From NCBI RefSeq assembly GCF_009754945.1, contig NZ_WPIN01000005.1:372001-436000 (forward strand): a stretch of 64,000 nt of DNA, written 5' to 3'. This document shows positions 16,835-26,150 of this stretch, piece after piece (positions within the stretch are counted from its first letter, which is position 1; each line of letters opens with the position of its first letter). The notes beneath the pieces are model-generated. The model was given only the letters and a program-made list of their open reading frames with translations, made no database searches and had not been told where the DNA came from. The stretch comes from Spirosoma arboris. Lineage in GTDB: Bacteria; Bacteroidota; Bacteroidia; Cytophagales; Spirosomataceae. The position numbers were made by a program, and so were the translations under genes.

Positions 16835-19456
16835 CGACCGCAGGGAGGTAACCGGATTCATCAATGCGGCTTTGATACTCTGAAAACTCACCGTCAGCAG
16901 GGCAATTCCAACGGCCAATAGTCCGGCTAGAGCGAAAATCCACCAGTCTAGCGTCACCTTATAGGCAAACTCTTTCAGCCACTGATTCATGACGTACCAG
17001 ATCAATGGGGTGGCAAGAACAATAGCAATGAGCACCAACTGAATAAAATCCCTGGCCAGCAACTGGACGATACCGACAACGCTGGCGCCCAGCACTTTCC
17101 GAACGCCAATTTCGCGGGTACGTAGTTGAGCAGCATACGTTGCCAGGCCAAATAGCCCCAGGCAGGAAATCAGAATAGCTACAGCAGCGAATAAGCTAAA
17201 CAACCAACCCGTACGCTGTTCTGATTTATACAGATTGTCGTAGGTGTCGTCCAGAAACGAATACATAAACGGTAGTCCTGCGTTGTATTGCTTCCATCGC
17301 TTTTCGACAGCAGCCAGCGCCTGAGGAGCATCTTCGCCAGTTGTCTTGACGTACATCAGTTCATTGCCGGGATTGTACTGAAACACCGCTGGTTCTATTT
17401 TCTGCTTCAGCGAGGCAAAATGAAAATCTTTCACCACCCCAATAATGGTTCCTTCCGTATTCCAAAGCGTAAATCGTTTGCCAATAGGATTAGTTAGACC
17501 GGCTTCGCGTACGGCCGTTTCGTTGAGGATAAAATGGGTAGAATCTGAAGCAATACCGGTAAACCCCTGCCCTTCTACTAACGATAATTTGAAGACAGAA
17601 AGAAAATCCTGATCCACTGTAAGCGGGTGAACAAAAAAACGCTGGTCTGGGCTTTTACCTTCCCAATCCGTTTTTCCGGTGGTGGTCCCCAGGTTGACCA
17701 ACTGGTCATTGGCATAGGTAATGCCCCGTACGCCCTGTTGCTTCATCAAGTCGGCTTTGACTAGCTGGGCCTGTCGCTGCATTTTTCCTATGTCTACTGA
17801 GAATACGTACTCCTTATCGTAACCCAGCTCTTTGGTGTGGATGTAAGTCAGTTGACGATCAATAACCAGTGTGCCGGCAATCAACCCTACCGAAACCATA
17901 AACTGTCCGGTGACCAGTAGTTTACGAAAGAATGTAGTACTTATGCCCATACTAAATCTCCCTTTCAGAACCTGCATCGGATCAAAGGACGCTAGGAGAA
18001 GTGCCGGATAAATGCTGGACAGCGCCAGCGTAGCAACCAGAGTCAGGCCGATAACGGACCACAATTGGGGATCAGAAAGACGTAACACCATATGTCTGTT
18101 GGCGATGGTGTTGTAGGCAGGTATCAGCAGTTGCATGAGCACCAGCGTAGCCATTGCCGCGATCGCAAAGAGTAAGGTTGCTTCCAGAATGAATTGAACA
18201 AACAACTGCACTTTGCCTGCACCAATCAGCTTGCGAACGCCTACCTCTTTCGCTCGCAGCAGCGACCTGGCCATCGACAGATTGACATAGTTGGTGCAGG
18301 CTACTATCAAGATCAGAATCCCAATGATCAGAAACAGATTGACGGTCTGAATAAGGCCATCACTGCCGTCGGTTTTGTAAAGGTGTATATTCGCCAGTGG
18401 CTGAAGGGCATACGGATCGTCGATGCCGATATCGCGGAAATGAATACGAAGCAGCCCGGCCAGTTTATGCTCGACGGATTGGGTGGCGGTTCCTGGGGTT
18501 AATTCCAGGAATGTATCGTAGGTAAACGTTCCCCAGTCTTCATTGATGGTTTTCCCTTTATGGTCTCTGGTAAAACGGGTGGCATAGAGATTCATAGGAA
18601 ATAGCATATCGTACTGAATGCTTGAGTTTTCCGGAAAATCATCCAGCACCCCTGTTACTACGAATTGCTCTTTCGTATCGGCCATCAGCACGTTACCGAT
18701 CGGGTTTTCATGACCGAAATAGCGTTGCGCCGTCGTTGCGGTTAACACCACCGAATGATCGCCCTGGAAGGGATAGTTTGAGTTGCCCTGTAGTAGCTTA
18801 AAATCGAAAAAAGTAAAAAACGAAGGGTCTACGTAGGCTTTCTTATCGTCGATAAGCTGTCTATCGCCATGCGTGAATTGAACAAAGTCCCGATTATCCC
18901 GAATACGTACCGCATTTTTAATTTCCGGCACGTCGGCTTTCGCAAAGGTGGCTAAGGGGGCATGCGTATGCGACCAGATTTCCCGGCTGTCTCCTTTTCC
19001 TACGTTCGTTAGTACCCGGTAGATATGAGGAGTATTTCGGTGAAAGCGGTCGTAACTAAGTTCATGTTGCACCCAAAGCAGCACAAAAATGCCGACCACC
19101 AGTCCTGTGGTAAGGCCGATAATGTTGATAGCCGAATAGACCCGATTTTTAATCAAGTTTCGAAAGGCGATTTTCAAATAATTCCGAATCATGTCAGGAT
19201 GGAAGGATGAAAGTTGTTCGTATTGTTGTTTATCCGTTTTCCGTCGGCGCACAAAGGGTGGCAACACCGATACGACATTCAGTATATAGCGTAGAGTAGC
19301 CTGCGTCCGGCCCGCCCGATCGTACCAGTACGTGTACAGTTCGTCCAGATCGCCTTCCACCTCCTCCAGGGTTTCCTGGGGATGAAGCTTGGTTAAAAGC
19401 CAGTGCGCCCAGCGCGGTGGCGATCCGACGTTTCGGTTCGCATCCTGTGGATTCAT
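16829..19456 (-). CDS. Orphan ABC permease with N-terminal prefix domain (P4)
   Basis: An 875-residue FtsX/MacB-type permease, first permease of its operon. I place the start at 19456 because that ATG overlaps the PadR stop codon as ATGA, the classic coupling of operon genes; an in-frame start at 19498 would run 46 bp into the regulator. The prefix domain follows (HPQETLEEVEGDLDELYTYW, NVVSVLPPFVRRR), then IRNYLKIAFRNLIKNRVYS and the first membrane helix. The periplasmic core (RYFGHENPIGNVLMAD, VTGVLDDFPENSSIQYDM) and NYVNLSMARSLLRAKEVGVR complete the first half; the second half ends GLFGLATYAAQLRTREIGVR. The tail NPVTSLRSE has Thr where four paralogues have Lys; only P6 of the other operon shares it. 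Confidence 0.9.
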   Translation of the reverse strand: MNPQDANRNVGSPPRWAHWLLTKLHPQETLEEVEGDLDELYTYWYDRAGRTQATLRYILNVVSVLPPFVRRRKTDKQQYEQLSSFHPDMIRNYLKIAFRNLIKNRVYSAINIIGLTTGLVVGIFVLLWVQHELSYDRFHRNTPHIYRVLTNVGKGDSREIWSHTHAPLATFAKADVPEIKNAVRIRDNRDFVQFTHGDRQLIDDKKAYVDPSFFTFFDFKLLQGNSNYPFQGDHSVVLTATTAQRYFGHENPIGNVLMADTKEQFVVTGVLDDFPENSSIQYDMLFPMNLYATRFTRDHKGKTINEDWGTFTYDTFLELTPGTATQSVEHKLAGLLRIHFRDIGIDDPYALQPLANIHLYKTDGSDGLIQTVNLFLIIGILILIVACTNYVNLSMARSLLRAKEVGVRKLIGAGKVQLFVQFILEATLLFAIAAMATLVLMQLLIPAYNTIANRHMVLRLSDPQLWSVIGLTLVATLALSSIYPALLLASFDPMQVLKGRFSMGISTTFFRKLLVTGQFMVSVGLIAGTLVIDRQLTYIHTKELGYDKEYVFSVDIGKMQRQAQLVKADLMKQQGVRGITYANDQLVNLGTTTGKTDWEGKSPDQRFFVHPLTVDQDFLSVFKLSLVEGQGFTGIASDSTHFILNETAVREAGLTNPIGKRFTLWNTEGTIIGVVKDFHFASLKQKIEPAVFQYNPGNELMYVKTTGEDAPQALAAVEKRWKQYNAGLPFMYSFLDDTYDNLYKSEQRTGWLFSLFAAVAILISCLGLFGLATYAAQLRTREIGVRKVLGASVVGIVQLLARDFIQLVLIAIVLATPLIWYVMNQWLKEFAYKVTLDWWIFALAGLLAVGIALLTVSFQSIKAALMNPVTSLRSE

Positions 19457-19791
19457 GAGCCGCTGAGTTGAAGCGTTTTGGGTGGAATCAGTTGCCAAAG
19501 CTCCTGACGAAGCTGTTGAATCTCCTGAAGCGCCCGACTCCCTAAGGCCGTTACCCGGAACAGGCGCTTGCGCCGTCCACCCCTTTCAGCAGTGCCTCCG
19601 CCCAATTCCGAGGTCACGAAGCCTTTCTCTTCCAGACGGATGAGCGTGTTATGGACGGTACCAAACGTAACAATCCGCCCCGTGTGCTCCTCTAGTGCCT
19701 GACTGACGGTAACGCCATAGCCCTCTCCATCCAGAATGGCTACCATCAATAGAACAACCTCTTCAAACTCGCCTAAATACGTGCGACGCAT
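19453..19791 (-). CDS. PadR family transcriptional regulator (operon 1)
   Basis: A 112-residue winged-helix regulator. It shows the PadR pattern: LGEFEEVVLLMVAILDGEGYGV at the N-terminus, the recognition region GTVHNTLIRLEEKGFVTSELGG and the wing GGRRKRLFRVTALGSRALQEI. PadR proteins are usually autoregulatory repressors that sense small molecules or cell-envelope stress. It leads the operon of four permeases and overlaps P4 by 4 bp (ATGA), so it very likely regulates them. Its upstream region carries a sigma-54-like element and a pair of TGTnC-N6-GGACA palindromes arranged like those before the second PadR gene. Confidence 0.9.
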   Translation of the reverse strand: MRRTYLGEFEEVVLLMVAILDGEGYGVTVSQALEEHTGRIVTFGTVHNTLIRLEEKGFVTSELGGGTAERGGRRKRLFRVTALGSRALQEIQQLRQELWQLIPPKTLQLSGS

Positions 19792-19822
19792 GGCTTTCGC
19801 TGATTAGTTTATATTTTATCGT

Positions 19823-19839
19823 ACAAATCTGCGGCCAAA
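19823..19839 (-). promoter_or_regulatory. Sigma-54-like promoter of PadR operon 1
   Basis: Read on the minus strand this is TTTGGCCGCAGATTTGT, that is GG-N10-GT in the -24/-12 layout of sigma-54 promoters (consensus TGGCAC-N5-TTGC). The copy before the other PadR gene at 26530-26546 has the form TTTGGC-N5-ATTTGT too, and the similarity continues downstream for 22 bases (N5-AAAAT-N3-AACTAATCA). The -12 GC is GT in both, which is a deviation. The element ends 31 bp before the PadR start codon. Confidence 0.5.
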
Positions 19840-19900
19840 TAGCCAACATAGCCTGGATGCGCTATTTTGGGCGTTTAACAGCAGTCTAATCTGCTAAATA

Positions 19901-19938
19901 TGTCCGTTTACGGACACAGCATTGTCCTTCAACGGACA
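19901..19938. promoter_or_regulatory. Paired 16-bp palindromes upstream of PadR operon 1
   Basis: Two palindromes lie in tandem: 19901-19916 is a perfect TGTCCG-N4-CGGACA, and 19923-19938 is TGTCCTTCAACGGACA with one pair broken. Their spacing is 22 bp, two helical turns, so a protein would bind both on one face. They lie 61 bp upstream of the sigma-54-like element, where an enhancer-binding activator would sit. The same pair, also spaced 22 bp, precedes the second PadR gene. Confidence 0.6.
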
Positions 19939-19947
19939 GGTAATTAG

Positions 19948-20694
19948 TTACGGTAAAAGTACGTCTACCACAATCATCCCTACTTCGAGCAGTGGTACTT
20001 GAGCGACTACTTCACCTGAAGGATTGATAGCCGCCGTTGGGCCGTATCCAACTCGTAAAGTCCCTCGCATTCCTGTAACATCAGCCGAGATTAGCCACAT
20101 CCCTGTTTCTTTTGCACGTTCAGCACGCATCGGGTTATGGCGAAGTTTCCATTTTTCAGCCGACGCTTTCTTCATCATATTCTGGGCGGGTACCAGCAGT
20201 AAATGAGCACCCTGAACACGAATGGCAGCAGCAGCGTCGGCAAACTGTGTATCATAGCAAATGTTAATCCCAAATTTGACGCCTTCCAGGTCAAAAACTG
20301 GATACGCATTGCCCGCGTCAAAAAGTGACTCGCCGGCCGTAAGGTGTGTTTTCCTGTAAGCTCCTATGATAATCCCCTTCCTGATCACCACCGCCGTATT
20401 AAAATAACGATCATTCTTCTGCTCAATGAGGCCAAACACCAGGGTTGCTTCAATGGTCGCAAGTTGCGCCAGTATGGTGGTCATTGTGGGCGAATCCAGC
20501 GCAAGTGCATACCGCTCAAGGTGGGTTTGTTCAACAAGATAGCCTTGCAGGAAGCATTCAGGAAATAGGAACAGATCAATTTTCTCGTCCTTAGCCCGCT
20601 CGTCAACGAAGGAGCGTATACAACGAAGGGCAGCTTCTATATCTCCGATAATCTCCGGCGTTTGACAAGCGCCAACTCGTAAGAATTTAGTCAT
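19948..20694 (-). CDS. Carbon-nitrogen hydrolase (nitrilase superfamily)
   Basis: A 248-residue cytoplasmic enzyme of the nitrilase/omega-amidase superfamily, which hydrolyses amides or nitriles. The catalytic triad is visible: Glu46 in FLFPECFL, Lys115 in GAYRKTHLT and Cys146 in INICYDTQF; RAERAKETGMWLISADVTG and GYGPTAAINPSGEVVAQ are the expected later motifs. I chose the ATG at 20694, 19 bp after the permease P5 stop; a GTG at 20721 would overlap that gene. It is the last gene of the second PadR operon, so it may be co-expressed with permeases P6 and P5. Substrate unknown. Confidence 0.85.
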   Translation of the reverse strand: MTKFLRVGACQTPEIIGDIEAALRCIRSFVDERAKDEKIDLFLFPECFLQGYLVEQTHLERYALALDSPTMTTILAQLATIEATLVFGLIEQKNDRYFNTAVVIRKGIIIGAYRKTHLTAGESLFDAGNAYPVFDLEGVKFGINICYDTQFADAAAAIRVQGAHLLLVPAQNMMKKASAEKWKLRHNPMRAERAKETGMWLISADVTGMRGTLRVGYGPTAAINPSGEVVAQVPLLEVGMIVVDVLLP

Positions 20695-20713
20695 AAGGTT
20701 TTGGGGTCCTACG

Positions 20714-23353
20714 CTACTCACTGCGCAGACTCTTCACTGGATTCATTAAAGCCGCTTTGACACTCTGGAAAGAGATTGTTAGCAACGCAATGCTAACAGC
20801 TAATAAGCCCGCTAAGGCGAACACCCACCAATCGAGATCAATTCGGTAAGCAAAGCTTTGCAACCAACGGTTCATGGCGTACCAGGCAATGGGCGAAGCA
20901 ATGACAATAGCGATCAAAATCAGTTTCAGGAAATCCTTCGAAAGCAGTGTCACAAGGCTTGTCACCGATGCGCCCAGCACTTTGCGAATTCCGATTTCTT
21001 TCGTGCGTTGTTCGGCCATGAACGCGACCAGGCCGAATAATCCCAGGCAGGAAATGAATATAGCCAGTACGCCAAACGAGTTGATCAGCGTCGTTACTTG
21101 TTGCTCTCTACTATATAATCGCCCATACGCTTCATCCAAAAACAGATAGGTAAATGGGTAAGTCGGATTAGCCTGTTTGATTAACCGTTCCAGACTGGTT
21201 AGTGTTGGTGAGGTTTGGCCAGCTTTTAGTTTGATCAATAAGTAGCTGGCATTGCCATCATCAAACGCCAGAATTAAGGGCGTGATCTTTTGATGCAGTG
21301 ATTGCAAATGAAAGTCCTGGAGCAAACCAATGATTGGCCCTTTTCCTCGTAAGAAATCGATTTCCTTGCCAATCGGATTCGTCATCCTCATCAGCTTAGC
21401 CGCTGACTCATTGACCAGATAACCCGCCGAATCAGCCGGGCGATTTACCTGAAAATCACGACCAGCCAGCAATTTAATGTTCATCATTTTGGCAAAATCA
21501 GGCCCAACAAAATCGGCGGATACTTCTGCCTTTTGGCCAGGGTCTTTTCCCGGCCAGTTTAAATCGCCCGAACCGCCCTGAATATTTGTTGGTAAGTGAT
21601 TGACCGTAGCCGCCGATGCAACGCCTGAAAGTCGCAGAGCCCGTTGACGGACTAGTTCGGCGCGACCTGGCTTAAGGATTTCGCCCTCCAATGGAATCAC
21701 AACGACGTTCTCACGATCCATACCCAAATTTTTGGTTTGTAAATACTGCATCTGTCGCCCCAGAATAATCATCCCAACAATGAGTGAGGTCGATAAGGTG
21801 AACTGAACGATAACCAGCGCCCGCCGAAATAGCACCGGGCCAGTCCCTAGTCTTAACGTACCCTTCAATGTTTTGGCTGGTTGCAAGGAAGACAAAAACA
21901 CAGCTGGATAACTACCTGATAATAAGCCCGTCAACAAAACAAGCCCTACTACAATCAGCCAAAGCGCGGGGTCGGTTGGTTGAAGGGTCAATTGTTTATT
22001 AAACTCTGTATTGAACAGCGGCAATGCTATCCAGACCAGGCTCAGCGCCAATCCAACAGCCAATAGACTGGTTACAAATGATTCGCTGATAAACTGGCCA
22101 ATTAGTGAACTTCGTAGGGCGCCAATCACTTTCCGGACCCCAATTTCCCTGGCTCGTAAGGCTGACCGCGCTGTAGCTAAATTCATAAAGTTGATGCACG
22201 CAATCAGCAGGAGAAACAGGGCGACAATCGAAAAAATACGCACATACTCGATTCGCCCTCCAACAGGTACCCCGTTTTGGTAGTTTCCGTACAAATAGAC
22301 CTCGTTAAGCGGTTGAAGGATTGGGAATATTCTCCCTTCTTTTGCGCTTTTCCAATCGGTGTAACGCGGGTAAATACCTTTCATAGAAGCTTCGGTCTGA
22401 GCGGCAGTACTAGCCGGTTTTAATCGAACGTAGGTTTGAAATGGGTTATCGCCCCAGGCTTTCATCCATTCTTTTTCAAAAGCACTGAAATTCGCAACCC
22501 ATTCGAACTGAAGCGTTGATGCCGTTGGCAAATCGTCAATAACAGCCCCAACTCGATACATCTTATCGTTGTTTAGTTGCAGTTGTTCGCCCAGAGCCGA
22601 GCCACCAGCAAAGTATTTTTCGGCCATCCGACGCGTGATCACAATCTGGCCTGGGTCAGCTAAAGCTGCTTTAGGATTACCAGCTAAAGCGGGTAGTCGA
22701 AACACATCAAAAAAGCCACTGGTGGCATAATAGCCCTGCTCTTTACCAGTTTTCTGATCCTGTTTGGGAGTAATCGGTTTTACTAACAGGTTGGGCCAAT
22801 CTGCAATTTTAGTCGCGGATTCGACCTGAGGAATGTCTTTTTGAATCGCTTCCTGCAACGGCCCCGGCGTTGTTAAATTAGTCAGTATCTCTCCTTCACG
22901 AACCAGATTGTAATGAACGACATACAGCCTATCCAAATCGGGCAAAAAGTGATTCGAACTCCGCTCATCGTTCACCCACAAGCCAATGAGCAGGCTGCAC
23001 GCCATGCCTAAAGCCAGACCGAAAATATTGATGCCGGAGTACAGTTTATGTCTGAGCAAATTCCGCCAGGCGATTTTCACATAATTGAGGATCATGGTAG
23101 GATTTAGTAAGGATGGAGATGAATATGCTGCCGAAGCGCCGGATCGTAGTTTACTGGTACTGTGCGACGGATTCAAATAACTCAACACTGCCCAACTGTA
23201 CGCCCAGCGAGCTCGTGCCAAACCTATTTCGCCGAGTTGTTTATAAAACACCTCATGCAAATCTCCCTGCACATCCTCCAGCAAGTGAGGAGAGAGGAGC
23301 CTTTCTAAAAGCCAGTCGGCCCAGCGGGGCGGTTCGACGAGTCGAGGAGTCAT
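20714..23353 (-). CDS. Orphan ABC permease with second-type prefix domain (P5)
   Basis: An 879-residue FtsX/MacB-type permease. The ATG at 23353 (MTPRLVEPPRWADWLLERLL) matches the start of P6; a longer in-frame extension to 23428 is encoded by the intergenic palindrome and is unlikely to be real. The prefix domain is of the second type (LSPHLLEDVQGDLHEVFYKQ, ARWAYSWAVLSYLNPS). Then come ILNYVKIAWRNLLRHKLYS, the first membrane helix, the periplasmic core (YFAGGSALGEQLQLNNDK), NFMNLATARSALRAREIGVR, and the second half with GLFGLVAFMAEQRTKEIGIR and tail NPVKSLRSE. It follows P6 by 102 bp and precedes the nitrilase gene. No ATPase partner is present. Confidence 0.9.
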   Translation of the reverse strand: MTPRLVEPPRWADWLLERLLSPHLLEDVQGDLHEVFYKQLGEIGLARARWAYSWAVLSYLNPSHSTSKLRSGASAAYSSPSLLNPTMILNYVKIAWRNLLRHKLYSGINIFGLALGMACSLLIGLWVNDERSSNHFLPDLDRLYVVHYNLVREGEILTNLTTPGPLQEAIQKDIPQVESATKIADWPNLLVKPITPKQDQKTGKEQGYYATSGFFDVFRLPALAGNPKAALADPGQIVITRRMAEKYFAGGSALGEQLQLNNDKMYRVGAVIDDLPTASTLQFEWVANFSAFEKEWMKAWGDNPFQTYVRLKPASTAAQTEASMKGIYPRYTDWKSAKEGRIFPILQPLNEVYLYGNYQNGVPVGGRIEYVRIFSIVALFLLLIACINFMNLATARSALRAREIGVRKVIGALRSSLIGQFISESFVTSLLAVGLALSLVWIALPLFNTEFNKQLTLQPTDPALWLIVVGLVLLTGLLSGSYPAVFLSSLQPAKTLKGTLRLGTGPVLFRRALVIVQFTLSTSLIVGMIILGRQMQYLQTKNLGMDRENVVVIPLEGEILKPGRAELVRQRALRLSGVASAATVNHLPTNIQGGSGDLNWPGKDPGQKAEVSADFVGPDFAKMMNIKLLAGRDFQVNRPADSAGYLVNESAAKLMRMTNPIGKEIDFLRGKGPIIGLLQDFHLQSLHQKITPLILAFDDGNASYLLIKLKAGQTSPTLTSLERLIKQANPTYPFTYLFLDEAYGRLYSREQQVTTLINSFGVLAIFISCLGLFGLVAFMAEQRTKEIGIRKVLGASVTSLVTLLSKDFLKLILIAIVIASPIAWYAMNRWLQSFAYRIDLDWWVFALAGLLAVSIALLTISFQSVKAALMNPVKSLRSE

Positions 23354-23450
23354 AGTGAAGAGTGAGGAATGAAGAGTGAAGAATAAAGAGTAGTCATTGG
23401 GGGGGGACAGATTATTTTTATTTTTCACTCTTCATTCCTCACTCTTCACT
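23354..23450. repeat. 27-bp perfect inverted repeat between permeases P6 and P5
   Basis: Arms 23354-23380 and 23424-23450 are perfectly complementary. Each arm is made of repeated GTGAAGAGTGAGGAATGAAG-type units, and the loop contains a run of nine G (23399-23407). The left arm abuts the start codon of P5. In the minus-strand transcript it would form a long hairpin between the two permease genes, which could protect the upstream message or lower expression of P5. Confidence 0.8.
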
Positions 23451-23455
23451 CCCTT

Positions 23456-26104
23456 TCATTCTGACCGCAGGGAGGTAACCGGATTCATCAAGGCCGCTTT
23501 GATACTCTGGAAACTGATCGTTAGTAAGGCAATGCCAATGGCTAGTAGCCCAGCCAGAGCAAAAACCCACCAGTCGAGGTCAATTTTGTAGGCATATTCC
23601 TGCAACCATTGACGCATGGCGTACCAGGCCACCGGCGACGAAATGAGGATAGCCACCAGTACTAGCTTGATAAAATCCTGCGAAAGCAGGGCAATAATGC
23701 TCGCTACCGAAGCGCCCAGTACTTTGCGAACTCCGATTTCTTTGGTCCGTTGTTCGGCCATAAAAGCCGCCAGCCCAAACAACCCCAGGCAGGAAATGAA
23801 TATAGCCAGAAATGCGAAGTAATTAGCCAGCGTCCCAACGAGGGTTTCGCTGCGATACAATGTCTGAAAGGCTTCATCGGCAAAGCGGTACCGGAACGGG
23901 AACTTTGGATTCATTTGCCGGGCCAGTGTTTCCAGGCTCGTCAATGCCTGTTTCGTTTGTCCTGGCTGAACACGAACGATAATAATTTGACCTTCACCTA
24001 ATTTAGCAATGAATGGTTCGATAGCCGTGTGCATTGAACTCTGATGGTAGTCGGCAAGGACACCAACGATTGTCCCGGTCTTGCCCCATAGGGTCAACGG
24101 CTTACCAATTGGATCTTTGTAGCCGATCCGTCGGGCAGCAGTTTCATTGATGAGATAATTCGTCGAATCGGCGCCAAAATCTTTCGAAAAATCTCGCCCG
24201 GTCACCTTTACGTTCAATGTCTTCGTGAAATCGTAACCAACCTTGGAGAACTGGAATTGAATGCTGGCTTTTGGGTTCTTACCAGGCCATTGGACGTTGC
24301 TTGTACTTCCAAATCCATTGGTGGGTGTGCCATCCATTTTAGTTACGGCTTGAATTCCAGGCATCTGCAGCAACTCCTCTTTGAACGTGTCGTATTTGGT
24401 CTCCAACTCACCTTCAGACGATACATAAAGCATCCCTTCCCGATCAAACCCCAAATTCTTGGTCTGGATAAAATTGATTTGCCGGTATACGATGATCGTT
24501 CCAATAATCAACAGCATTGACAACGCAAACTGAAAAACAACCAGCCCCTGCCGGAAAAACCGGGCGCCAGAACTAAATCGAATAGTGCCTTTCAAAACAC
24601 GAATCGGGTTCAGCGACGATAAAAAGAGCGCGGGATAACTTCCGGCTATGAGACCTGTTAAGAGTGTCATTCCTACCAAAATGGCCCAGAATGTAGCATC
24701 TGTAAATTGATAGGTGATGTGCTTATCTGTCAGACTATTGAAGGTAGGCAGTAATAGCCAGACCGTGCCCAGAGCGATCAGTAAAGCAATTGATGTCAAC
24801 ACCATCGCTTCGCCAATAAACTGTCCGATCAACCAACCACGCCCAGCACCAACCACTTTTCGAACGCCCACCTCGCGCGCCCGTTTGACAGAACGGGCGG
24901 TTGCTAGATTCATGAAGTTGATGCAGGCAATCAGCAGAATAAAAACGGCCACGATGCCAAAAAGCCGGACATATTCGATGCGCCCACCATCCTGATAGCC
25001 ATTCTTGAAATTCGAATACAGATAAGCTTCCTGATAGGGCTGCAGAAAAAGCTGAATATCAGAACCGCGTTTTGCCATATCCGGATTATGTTTTTTCATC
25101 AACGATTTTATCTTCGCTTCCACACGAGCCGGATCGTCCATAACCCCATTACGATCTACGACCAATTGAATGCGGGTTTGGGTTGCGCTGGTACCCCAAT
25201 CTTTTAACCATTCGTTGTGGTTCAGCATATCCTTCCAGGTCAGCAGATAGTCGTAGGTTACCGAGCTGGTTGGCGGAATATCAAAAACCGCACTGACCTG
25301 ATAATCATCTTTGTTGCCGATCCGAATGCTCTTCCCCATAGCTGCCTGCGGGCTGCCAAAATAGTTTTGAGCCAGTTTTTGCGAGATCGCAATATTCGTC
25401 GGCGCGTTCAAGGCGGTTTCAGCGGTACCGGCCAGTAACGGAATGCTGTACATCTTAAACCAGTCGGCTCCGGCCCATCGCCCTTTCTCTTTATTCAATT
25501 TATCCCCCACAGAAAACGTGCGTTCCTGCTCCCACGAGATGCCAGCTGCATAAGCAATCTCAGGAAACTCTTTTTTCAATTCATCGGGAAGCAAACCGGG
25601 TGTTCCAGAACCGGCTTCAACCTTGCCATCGAAGAACTGACGCTCCATCACATTGTAGAGTTGCGGACCATTAGCGTTATATGCATCCACTCGGAACTCG
25701 TTCTGAATCCAGAGCAAAATGAGCAGACTACACGCCATTCCGAGGGCGAGGCCCAGAATATTAATGGCCGAAAACGATTTGTTGTTAGCGATGTTTCGCC
25801 AGGCAATTTTCAGATAATTACGAACCATAGCAGAATGAAATAATGAGGGTTGAGGATATGTAGTATAATGGCTAGTCGCTGGTTTTCCGGCACTGTGCCG
25901 GAACGTCTTAAAAAAGTACGGATTCAAATAAGTCAACACTGCCCAGCCATATTCCCGACGTGCCTTTGCCAGGCCAACTTCGCTGACTCGTTTATAGAAT
26001 ACTTCATGCAAATCTCCCTGCGCATCTTCCAGCAAGTGGGGAGACAGGAAGGTTTCCAGGAGCTGGTCGGCCCAGCGAGGTGGTTCAACAGGTCGAGGTT
26101 TCAT
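23456..26104 (-). CDS. Orphan ABC permease with second-type prefix domain (P6)
   Basis: An 882-residue FtsX/MacB-type permease and first permease of the second operon. The prefix domain (PPRWADQLLETFLSPHLLED, AQGDLHEVFYKRVSEVGLAK, REYGWAVLTYLNPY) matches that of P5 and differs from P1-P4. The permease part has RNYLKIAWRNIANNKSFS, a first membrane helix (ILGLALGMACSLLILLWI), the periplasmic core, NFMNLATARSVKRAREVGVR, then the duplicate half with GLFGLAAFMAEQRTKEIGVR. It ends in NPVTSLRSE, shared only with P4 of the other operon, and 29 bases at this 3' end are identical in the two genes. It starts 46 bp after the PadR stop. Confidence 0.9.
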   Translation of the reverse strand: MKPRPVEPPRWADQLLETFLSPHLLEDAQGDLHEVFYKRVSEVGLAKARREYGWAVLTYLNPYFFKTFRHSAGKPATSHYTTYPQPSLFHSAMVRNYLKIAWRNIANNKSFSAINILGLALGMACSLLILLWIQNEFRVDAYNANGPQLYNVMERQFFDGKVEAGSGTPGLLPDELKKEFPEIAYAAGISWEQERTFSVGDKLNKEKGRWAGADWFKMYSIPLLAGTAETALNAPTNIAISQKLAQNYFGSPQAAMGKSIRIGNKDDYQVSAVFDIPPTSSVTYDYLLTWKDMLNHNEWLKDWGTSATQTRIQLVVDRNGVMDDPARVEAKIKSLMKKHNPDMAKRGSDIQLFLQPYQEAYLYSNFKNGYQDGGRIEYVRLFGIVAVFILLIACINFMNLATARSVKRAREVGVRKVVGAGRGWLIGQFIGEAMVLTSIALLIALGTVWLLLPTFNSLTDKHITYQFTDATFWAILVGMTLLTGLIAGSYPALFLSSLNPIRVLKGTIRFSSGARFFRQGLVVFQFALSMLLIIGTIIVYRQINFIQTKNLGFDREGMLYVSSEGELETKYDTFKEELLQMPGIQAVTKMDGTPTNGFGSTSNVQWPGKNPKASIQFQFSKVGYDFTKTLNVKVTGRDFSKDFGADSTNYLINETAARRIGYKDPIGKPLTLWGKTGTIVGVLADYHQSSMHTAIEPFIAKLGEGQIIIVRVQPGQTKQALTSLETLARQMNPKFPFRYRFADEAFQTLYRSETLVGTLANYFAFLAIFISCLGLFGLAAFMAEQRTKEIGVRKVLGASVASIIALLSQDFIKLVLVAILISSPVAWYAMRQWLQEYAYKIDLDWWVFALAGLLAIGIALLTISFQSIKAALMNPVTSLRSE

Positions 26105-26150
26105 AATTGCTGTAGTTAAGGCAGTGAGCGGTGAGCGCCCTGTTATTTAT

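Noticed and set aside
19457..19498. Longer start of permease P4 at 19498
   Set aside because: It would overlap the PadR gene by 46 bp; the ATG at 19456 gives an ATGA overlap and matches the other permeases in length.
23354..23428. In-frame N-terminal extension of permease P5 up to 23428
   Set aside because: The extension is encoded by the intergenic palindrome (FTLHSSLFT); the ATG at 23353 matches the paralogue P6.
16742..23450. CRISPR-like array made of the GTGAAGAGTGAGG repeats
   Set aside because: The units are arranged as inverted repeats without regular spacers, and no cas genes are near.
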